DNA of 64,000 nucleotides from Molanna angustata (GCA_963576475.1 OY754982.1:12550546-12614545); one strand, 5' to 3'; shown: positions 1 to 9,621, counted from the first letter of the stretch. Translations and numbers: made by a program. The notes: a model not told the origin generated them from the letters alone.

Positions 1-12
1 TTTATTTAATTT

Positions 13-1169
13 TCCAACTGTCGATTTGTTCAGGAGAACTTTGTTCTCTTAACATATCGACAATATTTCAAGCTAGAATACGCGAGAATTGTATGAAGAG
101 GTCTACTTTTTTCACGGCATTTCCAGCTTTGAGATCAAAAAACACCAACTTAGTCCAACTGTCGATTTGTTCAGGAAAACTTTGTTCTCTTAACATATCG
201 ACAATGTTTCAAGCCAGAATACGCGAGAATTGTATGAAGAGGTCTACTTTTTTCACGGCATTTCCAACTTTGAGATCAAAAAACACCAACTTAGAGGCTT
301 CGCAGCATATATGTTCCATACACGGATTTACTCAGAATTCGGAGTAGAACATTTCGTGTGTCTGTGTGTCTGTGTGTGTGTGTGTGTGTCTGTGTCCGTC
401 CCCCCCTTATAACTTTTGATCCGCTCAATTTACAGAGCCCAAAATTTCAGAATATATAAACAGTTATAGGCCTACAAAACTTTTATACTCAGAATTTTGA
501 ATTTTTGTTTCAGTCTGGGGTTATCAACTTTTGAATTTTTACTTTATTTTTCCATATATCTCAGAAACCATAAAAGCTAGAACTCTGAAAATTGGTATAA
601 ACACAGAAAAATACAAAATCTCAAATCAATTTTTTCAAAAAAATTCCAGGGTTTCTCAAACGTTTTTTAATAAGAAAAATATTTTTTTTATGATAAATTT
701 ATGAGTTTAACTGCCTATATTTCAAAATATTTTAAAAATATCGAAAAAAGCCGAAACACCCCATCTAGATAATTTAATTTTCTATAAAAAATATAACAGA
801 TGTATTAGCACATCTCAAACTTTTTTTAACAATTTTTATAAAAATTGAATTTAGTGACGACATTTCTTCATACAATTTGTATGGCAATCGCCTACACACA
901 ATATCTAAGAAAACTTAATTATTTGATACTAATCTCTAAACATACATACATACCATCATGCTGTTTTCATATTCTGCGTAGGATCAAAGGACTGACCTCC
1001 ATACTATCCTATCTTGACATACATACATAGGTACAAGTGTTGTATAGAAAATCAAATATCTTAAAATATTAAATAATTTGTGTTTATGGGATTATAGTTT
1101 GGTACTTATTCTTCAACTATACATACTATCGCTATCGACAGTTGGATCTCATGTGTTACATGCAACTAG
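13..1169 (+). mobile_element. Helitron-like non-autonomous element (HINE type), copy 1
   Basis: The copy starts TCCAACTGTCGAT and ends CATGTGTTACATGCAACTAG, followed by T. The same ends recur in other copies at 39621, 40593, 59463 and (minus) 44076. The 3' tip holds a small hairpin (CATGT/ACATG) just before CTAG. A sub-terminal inverted repeat (CCAACTGTCGAT near the 5' end, ATCGACAGTTGG near the 3' end) and an internal (TG)n tract at about 356-400 resemble Helentron-associated elements such as DINE-1. There is no coding capacity. The first 141 bp is present twice in tandem (from 13 and from 154). The flank is T on both sides, as in Helentron T-T insertions. Helitron membership is inferred from the ends. 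Confidence 0.7.
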
Positions 1170-1510
1170 TCTTATTTAATTTTATTTTGAAATATGCAAT
1201 ATTAATTTGGTTTTTTGAAATATTTTAAGTAAAATATGTAAGTATATAACCTAGTACTTACTTACTTTCCGTGTCCGGAACACCATCAAATTAGAAAACT
1301 CCAGTGCTCGGCCACCCGTATGCCGCTTTCCTTCGCTGTCACGGTGTCTTCATGTGCACATGTAACTCCAATCAAGGGGCATGAGAGAAGGTGCGAGTTG
1401 TCTTTATTAAATCAAATATTCGATGGTGTGATAGGTTTCGTATTATTTTGAAAATTAATTTGGATTAGTATTACCTACCTTAAGAATATTATTTTTTTTA
1501 ATCCGACTTT
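1170..1510. other. AT-rich spacer, nothing recognised
   Basis: No long reading frame, hairpin or match to another part of the window was seen. A modestly GC-rich patch at about 1270-1400 has no open frame that I recognise. Confidence 0.5.
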
Positions 1511-1590
1511 ATAGTGTTGGGTGACTGGTAGAAATTGCCGGCGGGCAATAAATCCGCCACATTACAAATGTAATAAATATTTTTGCATTA
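1511..1590 (+). mobile_element. SINE-3 tail fragment
   Basis: The text around GGGCAATAAATCCGCCACAT matches the 3' body of the better SINE-3 copy at 34246-34445 (GGCAATAAACTCGCCACATG). The tRNA-like head is missing. Confidence 0.45.
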
Positions 1591-2086
1591 TAAACAAATA
1601 TTATTATTATTAACAAAACTTCTCAAGTTGCCTAGTTAGGTATTATGTATGTCATTTAAGGTTATAATAAAAAAATACGAACATGTTTTTATAATCACAC
1701 CGTTTTGTATCTATGAAACTAAAAAAAATAGGCTTATCAAGTTTTTTCATGCTATCAATCATATTATTTGACAGAACTCCAGTAGATGATAACATAATAT
1801 CATGTATTATTGTAACTTTATTTTGTCCATATTGGGTTTTGATCTGTTCTGCTAGAGGGAGATTTTTTAAATTTTTTTCTCTGTACCTATTTTTGTTCGA
1901 AATTTGTTGAATTTGGAACATATATTTCATTAAATGCTGTTTTTTTTTTTTTTATTTTTATTTGTAACATAAGAAATAATATACTGTTTTTTTCTCAATC
2001 AGGGTTTTTTTTTGTTTAAGGCAATTCACCCTGTAAAGAGTGCTATGTGCCAATTATTTCATGTCAAAGGAGAAAAGTTAATTTTA
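1591..2086. other. AT-rich spacer, nothing recognised
   Basis: The reading frames here are short and lack codon bias. T-rich runs occur near 1938-1955 and 2006-2014. Confidence 0.5.
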
Positions 2087-2212
2087 TTATAAATTTATGT
2101 CATTCAATGAAAGGAATTTTGAAATAACGGACAGTACACGTGAATTATTAAGAGACAAAAGATGTTGGATATTAAGTGGAGATTGGTGAGTGATTTTAAT
2201 TAGTTGTTTGTA
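2087..2212 (-). pseudogene. C-terminal tail of LINE A ORF2 (third fragment)
   Basis: Read on the minus strand, a 42-residue open tail begins YKQLIKITHQ and ends SLNDINL before a stop at 2087-2089. This is the style of the extreme C-terminus of RNase H-bearing LINE ORF2 proteins, downstream of their CCHC-like segment. It lies just past the 3' end of the R1-clade element. The matching upstream part of the same protein is at 5896-6136, where it stops at the R1 element's 5' edge. I therefore read it as the displaced end of LINE A, split by the R1 insertion. Being short, it rests mostly on position and style. Confidence 0.55.
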
Positions 2213-2552
2213 CATAAATAAATAAATAAATAAATAAAATAAATATTTTTGAAGGCGGAATTATTTTTACAGTTAAAAAATACATGATCGCTACTCCCAC
2301 CACCACCCGCTCCGCATATGGGGACTGTCAACGGCCCCTTCGCAGAACGCTAGAATGAATGACAAAAAAAAAACAATGCATGGCACGAAGAGTAGCTCAT
2401 GGAGCCCTCTAGATTAGCAATCTCGGCACCATGGTGCAAAAAGAACAATCAACAAGTGCGAATTGAGATTCACACTTGCGGACTGTCGGCGACTTCAGAT
2501 CCATATATATAGGGCATCAGAGAAGAGACCAAGATCTCTGGAAACAGAAAAG
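2213..2552 (-). other. 3' UTR and TAAA-type tail of the R1-clade element
   Basis: This non-coding stretch lies between the ORF2 stop at 2553 and LINE A sequence. Its outer edge, at 2213-2246, is an (ATTT/TAAA)n run. No open frame is present. The exact 3' end cannot be fixed because the simple repeat is shared by several families. Confidence 0.55.
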
Positions 2553-5500
2553 TCAGTGAGAATCTTCGGATAATAAGGCACCGTATCTATGGCAAAATCG
2601 TTTGAAGGCTTTGTAATTGTTCTTCGAGATCACTAAGTCCGCATGTCCAATGGGACCTTGAAGAGGCCCACGGACAGCAACGAGGAGCTCCGATCTGTAA
2701 GAGGACACAATTGAGTGGGAACACTCCCAAAGGATGTGATCCGAAGTTTGGTCCGGACATTGACAAAACTGACATGAGGAAGAGGGAGCAATGTTGAAGC
2801 GATGGAGATAGCTTTTAAAGTTACCGTGTCCTGTGAGAAATTGAGAAGTCCAAAAGTCTGGAACAACCCAAGGAGATTTCAGTCGCGACCTCACGTCAGG
2901 AAAAAATAAAAAGGTAACTCTACCAACTAGACAGGTCGTCCAGCGGTTTTGCCAAATGTTTAGTAGAGTGTCGCTCACGTTTCTCTTAATTGAGCTTCGA
3001 GACATTCGACTTTCAGGAGGGTGAAAAGAAGTGTCACCGACGACAGAAGGACGGCCTCGCAATAAATTGAAAATAGCACCTCTACGTTGAATTTCAAGAT
3101 CAAGGGGGGTTAAGCCTGTCAAAATTGGCAGGGCTTCGGTGGGGCTTGTTCTGTAAGCTTTGGATAGTGCAATGAGAGCGAATCTTTGGCCTGAAAGCAA
3201 GGTTCTTCGAATATGCTGAAACTCGCAGGCGTTAGACCAACAGCCTGCCGTATAGCAAGCGATGCCAAGATAAACGGCTTTGTAGAAAAGGCGGGCGATA
3301 GGAAATTGCAGACCCCAGCTTGTTTTGGCGAGGTGTCCTATTTTAATGAAAGCAAACTTAGCCTTATCTACACATGATTTGGCATGATTTTTGAAACTCG
3401 GTCCCCTTTCTAGAATAACTCCGAGACAGGTGACTTGGTCTCGAAAGACAATATTAGTTCCTAGAAACTGAATGGACGGCCGTCTGCGAAGTATGCCCTT
3501 AAATACCAGGCCATAAGTCTTTTTCGGAGCGAAGCATAGCTTGTTTTTTATACCCCAGTCAGAAACAAAGCTCAGCGCTTGGGTGGCTGAGTTCTCGATT
3601 GATCTACGAGAATCAGCACGAATCATAATGTAAGCATCATCGGCATATGCTTGAATTATACAGTTGCTCGGAAGAGGAAGATCCAATAGATCATCGAAAA
3701 GAATGTTCCAAAAAAGTGGACCGAGAACAGAACCTTGAGGACATCCAATGCTTACTTGTCGCTTATGAATAAATTGACCCCCAGGAAGGACTATGTGGCG
3801 ATTTTCGAAGTAGCTCTTAACAATAAGGTATAAGTTACGAGGAATATTTCTAGCCTTAAGTTTGTGCAGAATGAGCGGCCACCAAGCATTGTCAAACGCA
3901 CCACTTATATCAAGCGAGATGGCTACAACATATTTCTCATTGGAGCACTCTACAAAATCTATCATCTCGTTAACAGCGTCAATGGTGGAGAAGCCGGGAC
4001 AAAAACCAAATTGGCGTCGGGATAGCGGACGAGAATTAGAGAGATGTGACTCAATTCTACGGCAAATCAATTGCTCGAGAACTTTACCTAGAATAGGGAG
4101 AAGAGTAATGGGTCTGTATGATTTGGGATCCGTACTAGAGCGATCGCAACGTTTGGATATTATCGTCATGAGACCTGTTTTCCAGCAATCTGGAAAACAG
4201 CCTTCATTTAGACATCGGTTGAAGAGGACAGTCATTTCAGAACGAGCTAGACGCCAGCATCTCTGTGCTAGAGAAGAATCAATGCGATCTAAGCCTGGGG
4301 ATTTATTTTGCTTAAGGTTCTTGATAATTAAATCAAGTTCCTCAGCAGAAGTTGGTGGCGAAGGGGATGTTAGAGGAATAGTTTTTTGAAGATTACGAAC
4401 CTGTTTGTGAAAATCGTTATCAGTCAGAGGATTGTCTTTTGAGACCAATGCGTCCAGGAAAGCAGAGGCAGTATCATCAATGGATGAAGTCATATTGCCA
4501 TTATTTATACGGATTATACATGAAAGAGCTCCATTGTTATCTCGTTTTGATGAAACACATTTAAACACAGCACCCCAAGGATCCGAAACAGATACCTCAG
4601 AGACCATTTTATGCCAGCTTGCAGTTTTAGCGCGAATTATCTCTTTTTTGTAACGATTGTGGGCCTGTCTGTAACTACAGTAAAGGCTTGAAATAGTAGA
4701 ACATGTGTAGTTTCGACTACGACCTGTTCGTAGGGCTCGACGAGAGCGTGATGCACATTGCTTTAGAGCGTCAAGACCGGAATGCCACCACGTATTTGGC
4801 ATTAGCTTTCGAGGTATTGATCTGCCAATAGTTTTTTCAGCACATGTAACAATGCTATCAGTAAGGGCGGATGCCATTTCATGTGTTGTCAATAGAGTGT
4901 GATTGAAGTGATCAAGGAAGCGAGAAAACTCAAAGTCAAAATCAATCAAATGATTAGACTTGGTGCGAAAACGTCCAGGAATTAGAGAAGGGATGTGCTG
5001 TTCAACTAAGGATGAACGTACAGAAAATGTGATGAGTTCATGGTCGCTGCAAGAAGCGTCCACATGGACACACCATTGGCTGATTTTGTCTGCAATTCGG
5101 GAAGAGGCAATAGTAACATCGATGTGACCAGAACCGACGGTACTAGAAAAAGTAGGTGGGCTAGTGGGATCGTTAATGACTGAAAGAGCATGCGCTGCTA
5201 TGAAATCCTCGCACAATTCACCGCGTTTAGCTTTTCTGGAGCCCAGAGATACTGAAGTGCACCATAAAGGGGATTCACCATTTAAGTCACCGCCAATCAG
5301 AATGGAAGCTCCACCTAGATGATTCATTATACTGTCCAACAAGCACACATGTGGTTCGATCGGGTCACTAAATTTGAAGTAGGTTGATACCAAATACATG
5401 GATTCACCAAAAAGAGAAACTTCAAGCACGACTGTAGTGCTCGAGGAAAGATGATCTAGTAAGATATAGGATATTGCAGAATTAAAAATAATTATTGATG

Positions 5501-5570
5501 CTAGAGGGGGCAAATCAATGGAACAGCAAGTGGCAGAAATTACACGGAAGTCTGAATCCGTCCCATACAT
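2553..5570 (-). CDS. R1-clade non-LTR retrotransposon ORF2 (endonuclease-reverse transcriptase), frameshifted at its N-terminus
   Basis: A 1005-residue frame encodes the target-nicking and reverse-transcription protein of a LINE. In order it has an APE-type endonuclease (residues 1-180: GGDLN at 93-97, HIDVT at 149-153, SDH at 175-177), a reverse transcriptase at about 410-680 (SYRPITLL at 484-491, LDISGAFDNAWW at 553-564, GCPQGSVLGP at 609-618, catalytic YADD at 642-645), and a C-terminal zinc-binding segment (C933, C936, H945, C950). FDNAWW and the GHGNF/CCHC tail point to the R1 clade. The first endonuclease strand is missing because a 34-bp duplication at 5602-5654 shifts the frame. The true start is ATG at 5742 in another frame. 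The rest is unbroken, so inactivation looks recent. The insertion site lies in another LINE, not in 28S rDNA. Confidence 0.9.
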   Translation of the reverse strand: MYGTDSDFRVISATCCSIDLPPLASIIIFNSAISYILLDHLSSSTTVVLEVSLFGESMYLVSTYFKFSDPIEPHVCLLDSIMNHLGGASILIGGDLNGESPLWCTSVSLGSRKAKRGELCEDFIAAHALSVINDPTSPPTFSSTVGSGHIDVTIASSRIADKISQWCVHVDASCSDHELITFSVRSSLVEQHIPSLIPGRFRTKSNHLIDFDFEFSRFLDHFNHTLLTTHEMASALTDSIVTCAEKTIGRSIPRKLMPNTWWHSGLDALKQCASRSRRALRTGRSRNYTCSTISSLYCSYRQAHNRYKKEIIRAKTASWHKMVSEVSVSDPWGAVFKCVSSKRDNNGALSCIIRINNGNMTSSIDDTASAFLDALVSKDNPLTDNDFHKQVRNLQKTIPLTSPSPPTSAEELDLIIKNLKQNKSPGLDRIDSSLAQRCWRLARSEMTVLFNRCLNEGCFPDCWKTGLMTIISKRCDRSSTDPKSYRPITLLPILGKVLEQLICRRIESHLSNSRPLSRRQFGFCPGFSTIDAVNEMIDFVECSNEKYVVAISLDISGAFDNAWWPLILHKLKARNIPRNLYLIVKSYFENRHIVLPGGQFIHKRQVSIGCPQGSVLGPLFWNILFDDLLDLPLPSNCIIQAYADDAYIMIRADSRRSIENSATQALSFVSDWGIKNKLCFAPKKTYGLVFKGILRRRPSIQFLGTNIVFRDQVTCLGVILERGPSFKNHAKSCVDKAKFAFIKIGHLAKTSWGLQFPIARLFYKAVYLGIACYTAGCWSNACEFQHIRRTLLSGQRFALIALSKAYRTSPTEALPILTGLTPLDLEIQRRGAIFNLLRGRPSVVGDTSFHPPESRMSRSSIKRNVSDTLLNIWQNRWTTCLVGRVTFLFFPDVRSRLKSPWVVPDFWTSQFLTGHGNFKSYLHRFNIAPSSSCQFCQCPDQTSDHILWECSHSIVSSYRSELLVAVRGPLQGPIGHADLVISKNNYKAFKRFCHRYGALLSEDSH

Positions 5571-5742
5571 AGATCCGTCGCCAATGTAAGGTTCCTGAAC
5601 CTTCAGTTGATGGACAAGTTTCAGTTGAGAAAAGATTCAGTTGATGGACAAGTTGCATAAGCTCCAAGGAGGCAGCACGACGTCGGCCCAGATTAAGCTG
5701 TCCGATTTTAAGACCGGCTGATAGGGATATACTACAGGCCAT
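5571..5742 (-). pseudogene. N-terminal ORF2 segment of the R1-clade element, out of frame
   Basis: The ATG at 5742 opens MACSIS..., and the text KIGQLNLGRRRAAS is the first strand and helix of an APE endonuclease. Its frame closes at 5515 without reaching the rest of the protein. A 19-bp block (TTCAGTTGATGGACAAGTT) occurs at 5602-5620 and 5636-5654, a 34-bp offset. Because 34 is not a multiple of three, dropping one unit would align this frame with the long ORF2 and give the family motif VQEPY at the join. The ATG overlaps the ORF1 stop by 11 bases, as is common between R1 ORFs. Confidence 0.8.
5602..5654. repeat. 34-bp direct duplication that breaks R1 ORF2
   Basis: Two identical 19-bp blocks are separated by 15 bp, a repeat offset of 34 bp. 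The offset equals the frame difference (+1) between the two ORF2 parts. Confidence 0.85.
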
Positions 5743-5895
5743 AATCAACAGTTAATAGGGCACGGCTCAGAGAAGCCTGAAAAGCTGGACATTGATCAGA
5801 ACCGGATTTGTGTGATGCTGGTTTTTTGAAAGAAGTACAGACTGCACAAGTAGGTGGACTGTCTTTTACGGGACATGCTGAGAAGTCATGCTCAC
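5732..5895 (-). pseudogene. C-terminal zinc-knuckle end of R1-clade ORF1 (5'-truncated)
   Basis: On the minus strand about 54 residues stay open to a TAG at 5732-5734. They include HDFSACP and then CAVC, followed by a His (SHKSG) and QCPAF. These are the last CCHC-type knuckles of an R1-like Gag/ORF1 protein, which binds element RNA. The upstream part of ORF1 is absent: at about 5896 the sequence changes abruptly to LINE A coding text. This is the typical 5' truncation of a LINE insertion. Confidence 0.7.
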
Positions 5896-6136
5896 CAGAA
5901 GCACATGATCAATTGTCTCATCCTCATCACCACACTGGCAAAGTAGGCTATTTTGAACTCTAATTCTATACAGATGGGAGGCAATTGAACAATGGCCAAT
6001 TCTCATTCTAGAAATACATGATATTAATCGTTTAGATATGTTTCTATTATAAAACCATGGTTAAGAGGAAATTTTTTGTTGGATACTTGCATGATAAGCA
6101 CCCTTATATTTTTTTGTTTTGTACCAATTTTCATCC
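5896..6136 (-). pseudogene. LINE A ORF2 fragment (post-RNase H region)
   Basis: The minus-strand text includes WDENWYKTKK, then PWFYNRNISKRLIS, RMRIGHCSIASHLYRI and CQCGDEDETIDHVLL. This is the conserved segment after RNase H in I/Jockey-group ORF2 (W...W, R.R.GH, C.CG..ET..H). A frameshift lies near 6085-6110. It is bounded on the right by the TAAA tail of LINE B (6138-6170) and on the left by the R1 element (about 5895). It therefore continues the RNase H piece at 8521-8895 and is continued by 2087-2212. Confidence 0.75.
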
Positions 6137-6137
6137 C

Positions 6138-6139
6138 AT

Positions 6140-6170
<31 letters not shown>
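6138..6170 (-). repeat. (TAAA)n 3' tail of LINE B
   Basis: There are eight uninterrupted ATTT units on the plus strand. The neighbouring minus-strand text ends TTGTAAAAGGCTTCTAGCCG before the tail, so this is a LINE 3' terminus. Confidence 0.75.
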
Positions 6171-6478
6171 TATACGGCTAGAAGCCTTTTACAATAAAAA
6201 TATGTACAGTAGTTACAACAAAAGTATTTAAAAAAATGATGAAAACGATGAGATACAAAATAACAATTAACTAAAAATTAACACACTAAAATAACAATTA
6301 TAATAATAATATATTCACAAAACAAAGTCAAAAAACATAATAACTAAAAATCTAGAAATGATGTAAAATCACCAGATATCTACCATACAAAAAATCGAAA
6401 ATAAGAAAGCAATAAAAAAAATAATAAACAAAAACACATCATAAACTATTAACTAGAAAGAATAAAACAATTCAACAA
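6171..6478 (-). other. 3' UTR of LINE B
   Basis: This is A-rich non-coding sequence (on plus) between the LINE B ORF end and its TAAA tail. No open frame is present. Confidence 0.6.
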
Positions 6479-6850
6479 TCAATGATTGATGCATGATAAT
6501 GATGAAAAACAGTCAATGTACATAAATAAAGAAAGAAACATTATGTTAGTTATGTATGCATGCATGATGGCGGTAGCGGTAGAAGGGTGTAGAGCTCTAA
6601 GCAACGCGCTCTTGTACTGAGACAAACCAGAGTTAAACACATCTACTAAATGTGCATACTTATTACCTAGTCTATGCAGTCTAGGTATAAGGGAACTTAT
6701 GGGTGTATTTGTTCTGGTATTGTCACAGTAAAAAAGCATTGGTAACCGAGTAGATCGTATTGGCGCATGAAACAATATTAAACACTGGGTCGTATTACGC
6801 ATGTTATATAAGAAAACGGTAAGATAATCTTTCCCTGTCCAAATTCTCAA
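6479..6850 (-). pseudogene. C-terminal part of LINE B ORF2
   Basis: The open frame contains RNTTQCLILFHAPIRSTRLP, then FYCDNTRTNTPISSL and DVFNSGLSQYKSAL. This R..T...F..P..RT...S.....R pattern is the usual C-terminus of Jockey/CR1-group reverse transcriptases. It is separated from the main RT frame (stop near 6940) by an 86-bp inverted duplication at 6785-6966, which disrupts the protein. The frame's stop lies at the left edge, near 6479. Confidence 0.7.
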
Positions 6851-6966
6851 GTCGTATTACAGAAGTTATTTGGTATGACAGAATAACTTCTGTATACGAC
6901 TTGAGAATTTGGACAGGGAAAGATTATCTTACCGTTTTCTTATATAACATGCGTAATACGACCCAG
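6785..6966. repeat. Near-perfect 86/85-bp inverted repeat with 11-bp spacer
   Basis: Arms 6785-6870 and 6882-6966 are reverse complements except for one base indel (GTATTACAG against GTATACAG). The 6871-6881 spacer does not pair. One arm is native LINE B C-terminal coding sequence. The other is its inverted copy, which introduces the premature stop. Confidence 0.9.
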
Positions 6967-8520
6967 AATGTCAGGGATGTCAAAATATGAATTTATAATT
7001 TTATAGAGTAAAGTCAAATCAAACACAACTCTCCTGTCGGATAGTGACAAAAGACCCATAAAAAATAATAATTCTGTATAATTAATATTTTCAATTGGAA
7101 TATGAAGACGGTAGTTAATGTAGCGTAGAAATTTATTTTGGATACGTTCAAGTGAATTTATATGGACATTATAATGTGGACACCAAACAGATGAATTGTA
7201 TTCGACCCGACTTCTAACAAGAGAACAGTATAAAAGTTTAATTGTTTGAATATTAGAAAAAGAGTTGCATGTACGTAAAACAAATCCAAGGGTTTTCATA
7301 GCCTTGTTTGTTATATTGTTAATATGACTTACAAATGACAATTTCTCATCAAATAACACACCAAGATCATTGATTTCAGTGACAGAATTCAAAAATATAT
7401 CCTCGATAGAATAATTAAATATGATAGGATTTTTAATTCTATGAAATCTTATAACTTGGCATTTGTTGATATTTAAAAGAAGTTTGTTGGATTTACACCA
7501 ATCGTTCAGTCTGTTTAGATTTTGTTGAATAATTTTACAATCCTGGATATTTCTAATCACACTAAATATTTTCATATCGTCTGCGAAAATCAAAATCATC
7601 ACATCCTGAAATATAGTAACAATGTCATTTATAAAAACCAAAAATAAAATTGGACCTAAATGGGACCCTTGTGGGACACCACTGGTTGTTCTAAATTTAA
7701 ATGAAGAGAAGGAATTAATTTTGACATATAGCTCCCTATTGCAAATGTATGACTCAATCCAATTTAAAAAATGACCACTAATACCTGATTTGTTAAGTTT
7801 GTGTAGCAGTAACTTATGATCAACTTTGTCGAATGCCTTACTAAAATCTGTATATATTGAATCGACTTGTCGTTTGTCAGCCAAAGCATTCACAATATAA
7901 TTTTGATATACTACAAGGTTCGTCAAAGTTGATCTGCCAGACATAAAACCATGTTGGTTAGTCACAATAATCTTATTTATTTCATTCGAAATATTATCTA
8001 GAACAACATTTTCAAATAATTTAGGTATAGCGGATAGTATGCAAACCGGTCTATAATTGGAAACATCTCTCTTATCTCCTTTTTTAAAAACAGGCACAAG
8101 ATGACTTAGTTTCCAAGCTTTGGGAAAAATACCTAATTTAAGGGACTGATTAAACAATTCAAACAAGGGATGAGACAAGGAGGATGAACAATGTTTGATT
8201 AAAATAGATGGAATGTTGTCGGGACCAGGAGATTTGTGAATATCCAACATTTTGATTTTCTTTACGATCTGATCTAAACTAATATGAATTGATGAAATAT
8301 TAAGACAATCAGTGCGTTCAATATTGGGAAAATTATTATCAGCACTAGTGACAGAGTATGCATTCTTAAAAGATTTGGCAAATAAATTTACTATGCCATT
8401 AATGTCGTTACAATATTCATTTCCAAAGTGCATTGTACTAGGTAGATTGCAACTATTTTGTTTACTAGAGTTTACATAATTCCAAAAACACTTAGTATTA
8501 GATATTATACTATTTTCAGT
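6940..8520 (-). pseudogene. LINE B reverse transcriptase (Jockey/CR1-like), 5'-truncated
   Basis: About 525 residues of a LINE reverse transcriptase follow the in-frame RNase H of another element. Motifs, numbered in the 651-residue fused frame: SPGPDNIPS near 222-230, NYRPVCILS at 280-288, YTDFSKAFDKVDH at 348-360, SGVPQG at 405-410 and catalytic FADD at 437-440. Thumb-like text follows to near 640. No endonuclease is present, so the element is 5'-truncated, starting near CFWNYVNSS at about 8490. The C-terminus is cut off by the inverted duplication at 6785-6966. The clade is inferred from KAFDKVDH and TSGVPQGS and was not tested. Confidence 0.85.
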
Positions 8521-8950
8521 TTTGAAAAGCATATTTGATTTAAGGCGGGGTAAAAGATCTGAGATTGGGATTGTAAAGTTATCTGGATTTGTGCCCGAAG
8601 TAGTTTCCAATTTCGCAAGTTCATCAGCCCTTTCATTGCCCTCAATCCCAAGATGTCCAGGGACCCATGATAGAACTATCTCAAATTCGTCGTTTTTGAG
8701 ATAATATAGAAAACTTTTAATAGAACATGTGATTCTGTCCTCTGGATAATTTAGAGGATTGGATGAAATTTTTTGAAGAGCACTACGGGAATCTGTACAT
8801 ATTAGGGCGCGGTTGATATTTTGCTTTCGAGTAAGAGCCAAAGCTTGGTTGATCGCAAAGCTTTCGGCTGTGAAAATGGACACTTTATTTGGCAATTTTT
8901 AAGAAACATTAATGCCGAAACCAGGAATGTAAAAAATCAGGGTTATATCG
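8521..8950 (-). pseudogene. RNase H domain of LINE A (first fragment)
   Basis: The minus strand reads SIFTAESFAI, ICTDSRSAL and SWVPGHLGIEGNERADELA. These carry the RNase H acidic residues E11, D35 and D91 of the open frame that starts at 8895, plus H81. Upstream, beyond an in-frame stop near 8900, YIPGFGINVS continues the domain towards its missing first Asp strand. The domain degrades the RNA strand of the cDNA hybrid in I-like LINEs and normally lies after the RT. Here it precedes LINE B's RT in the same frame (junction about 8520) because B inserted just after the LKSNMLFK text. The protein resumes at about 6136 with WDENW. Confidence 0.8.
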
Positions 8951-9238
8951 GGTCTATTGTGCCGGTTGGTTCTGTATGTAATTATATCTCTATTCCAATA
9001 AAGTTTTTGTGTGTTGTATTTAATAATTGCATCATATTTTATTGCTAAAGCGATGTTTATCTGCTTGCACCTTTAGCGGTACGTGCGTTGGGAGGAAGTT
9101 ATATATTTAATAAGATTATTAATAAGAAATCAGAAAAGGTTGCGAGTTTATTGCGTGTTCTAAATTCATCTCCCAAAACACATACAACTATTTTTAGATA
9201 TTGCAATTGTTTTACTCAGCTATTTAAATAATAGAATG
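8951..9238. other. Probable LINE A remnant then AT-rich spacer
   Basis: Up to about 9070 the minus strand may be degraded RNase H or RT of LINE A, but stops break every frame. Beyond that nothing was recognised. Confidence 0.35.
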
Positions 9239-9531
9239 ATGATAGGTTTCATAATAAAAGAAAACTTACTCAGATTAATTATATTTTCAGATTAAAACAG
9301 TTAGCAAATTTAATTCAAATTGATCCGCGATACTAGGGTCGGTCGGGATGAAATATTATAATTATTGAACACTGTGCTTGAACGCTGGGCTGACGAGCGA
9401 ATGCGATTCGCCTCGTCGATCGATCGAAATACGATGCGCTGTCTCTCGGTCGTCTTCGGCAATCTTCGTGAGATGCGAGATCATCCGAGCGAGATGGCAT
9501 CGATGATGGAGAGGTACATCCTCGCCACACA
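9239..9531 (+). repeat. 293-bp direct repeat, copy 1, with exon-like reading frame
   Basis: This copy is 293 bp and differs from 11272-11564 at two positions that I could find. It holds a candidate splice acceptor (TTATATTTTCAG, ending 9290). A plus-strand frame from 9365 starts MNTVLERWADERMRFAS and includes FGNLREMRDHPSEMASMM. Third codon positions there are mostly G or C, unlike the AT-rich surroundings. In this copy only, another frame continues past the repeat (RRYQDYVHRALNIGPRPSAS, stop near 9621), so the end of a gene may be shifted by one frame. The minus strand is also open over the same stretch, so strand is not certain. I do not recognise the protein. Confidence 0.6.
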
Positions 9532-9621
9532 GCCTCCCTCAAGTCTGTAAGACGATATCAAGACTATGTCCATCGAGCATTGAACATAGGCCCTCGACCC
9601 TCAGCATCGCTGAACAATCTG
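9365..9621 (+). pseudogene. Unrecognised GC3-rich coding-like fragment
   Basis: The frame encodes about 60 residues (NTVLERWADERM... MMERYILATQPPS) and then, after a one-base shift near 9540, about 24 more ending in SLNNL and a stop. It is charged and helix-prone, rich in Met and Arg, with no membrane segment or Cys motif. The bias to G/C-ending codons in a roughly 70% AT region supports past coding use. It could be the last exon of a host gene, a retroelement remnant or a retrocopy. No family is assigned. Confidence 0.35.

Noticed and set aside
3862..4653. Plus-strand frames of 175 and 73 codons inside R1 ORF2
   Set aside because: They are antisense shadows of the reverse-transcriptase coding sequence.
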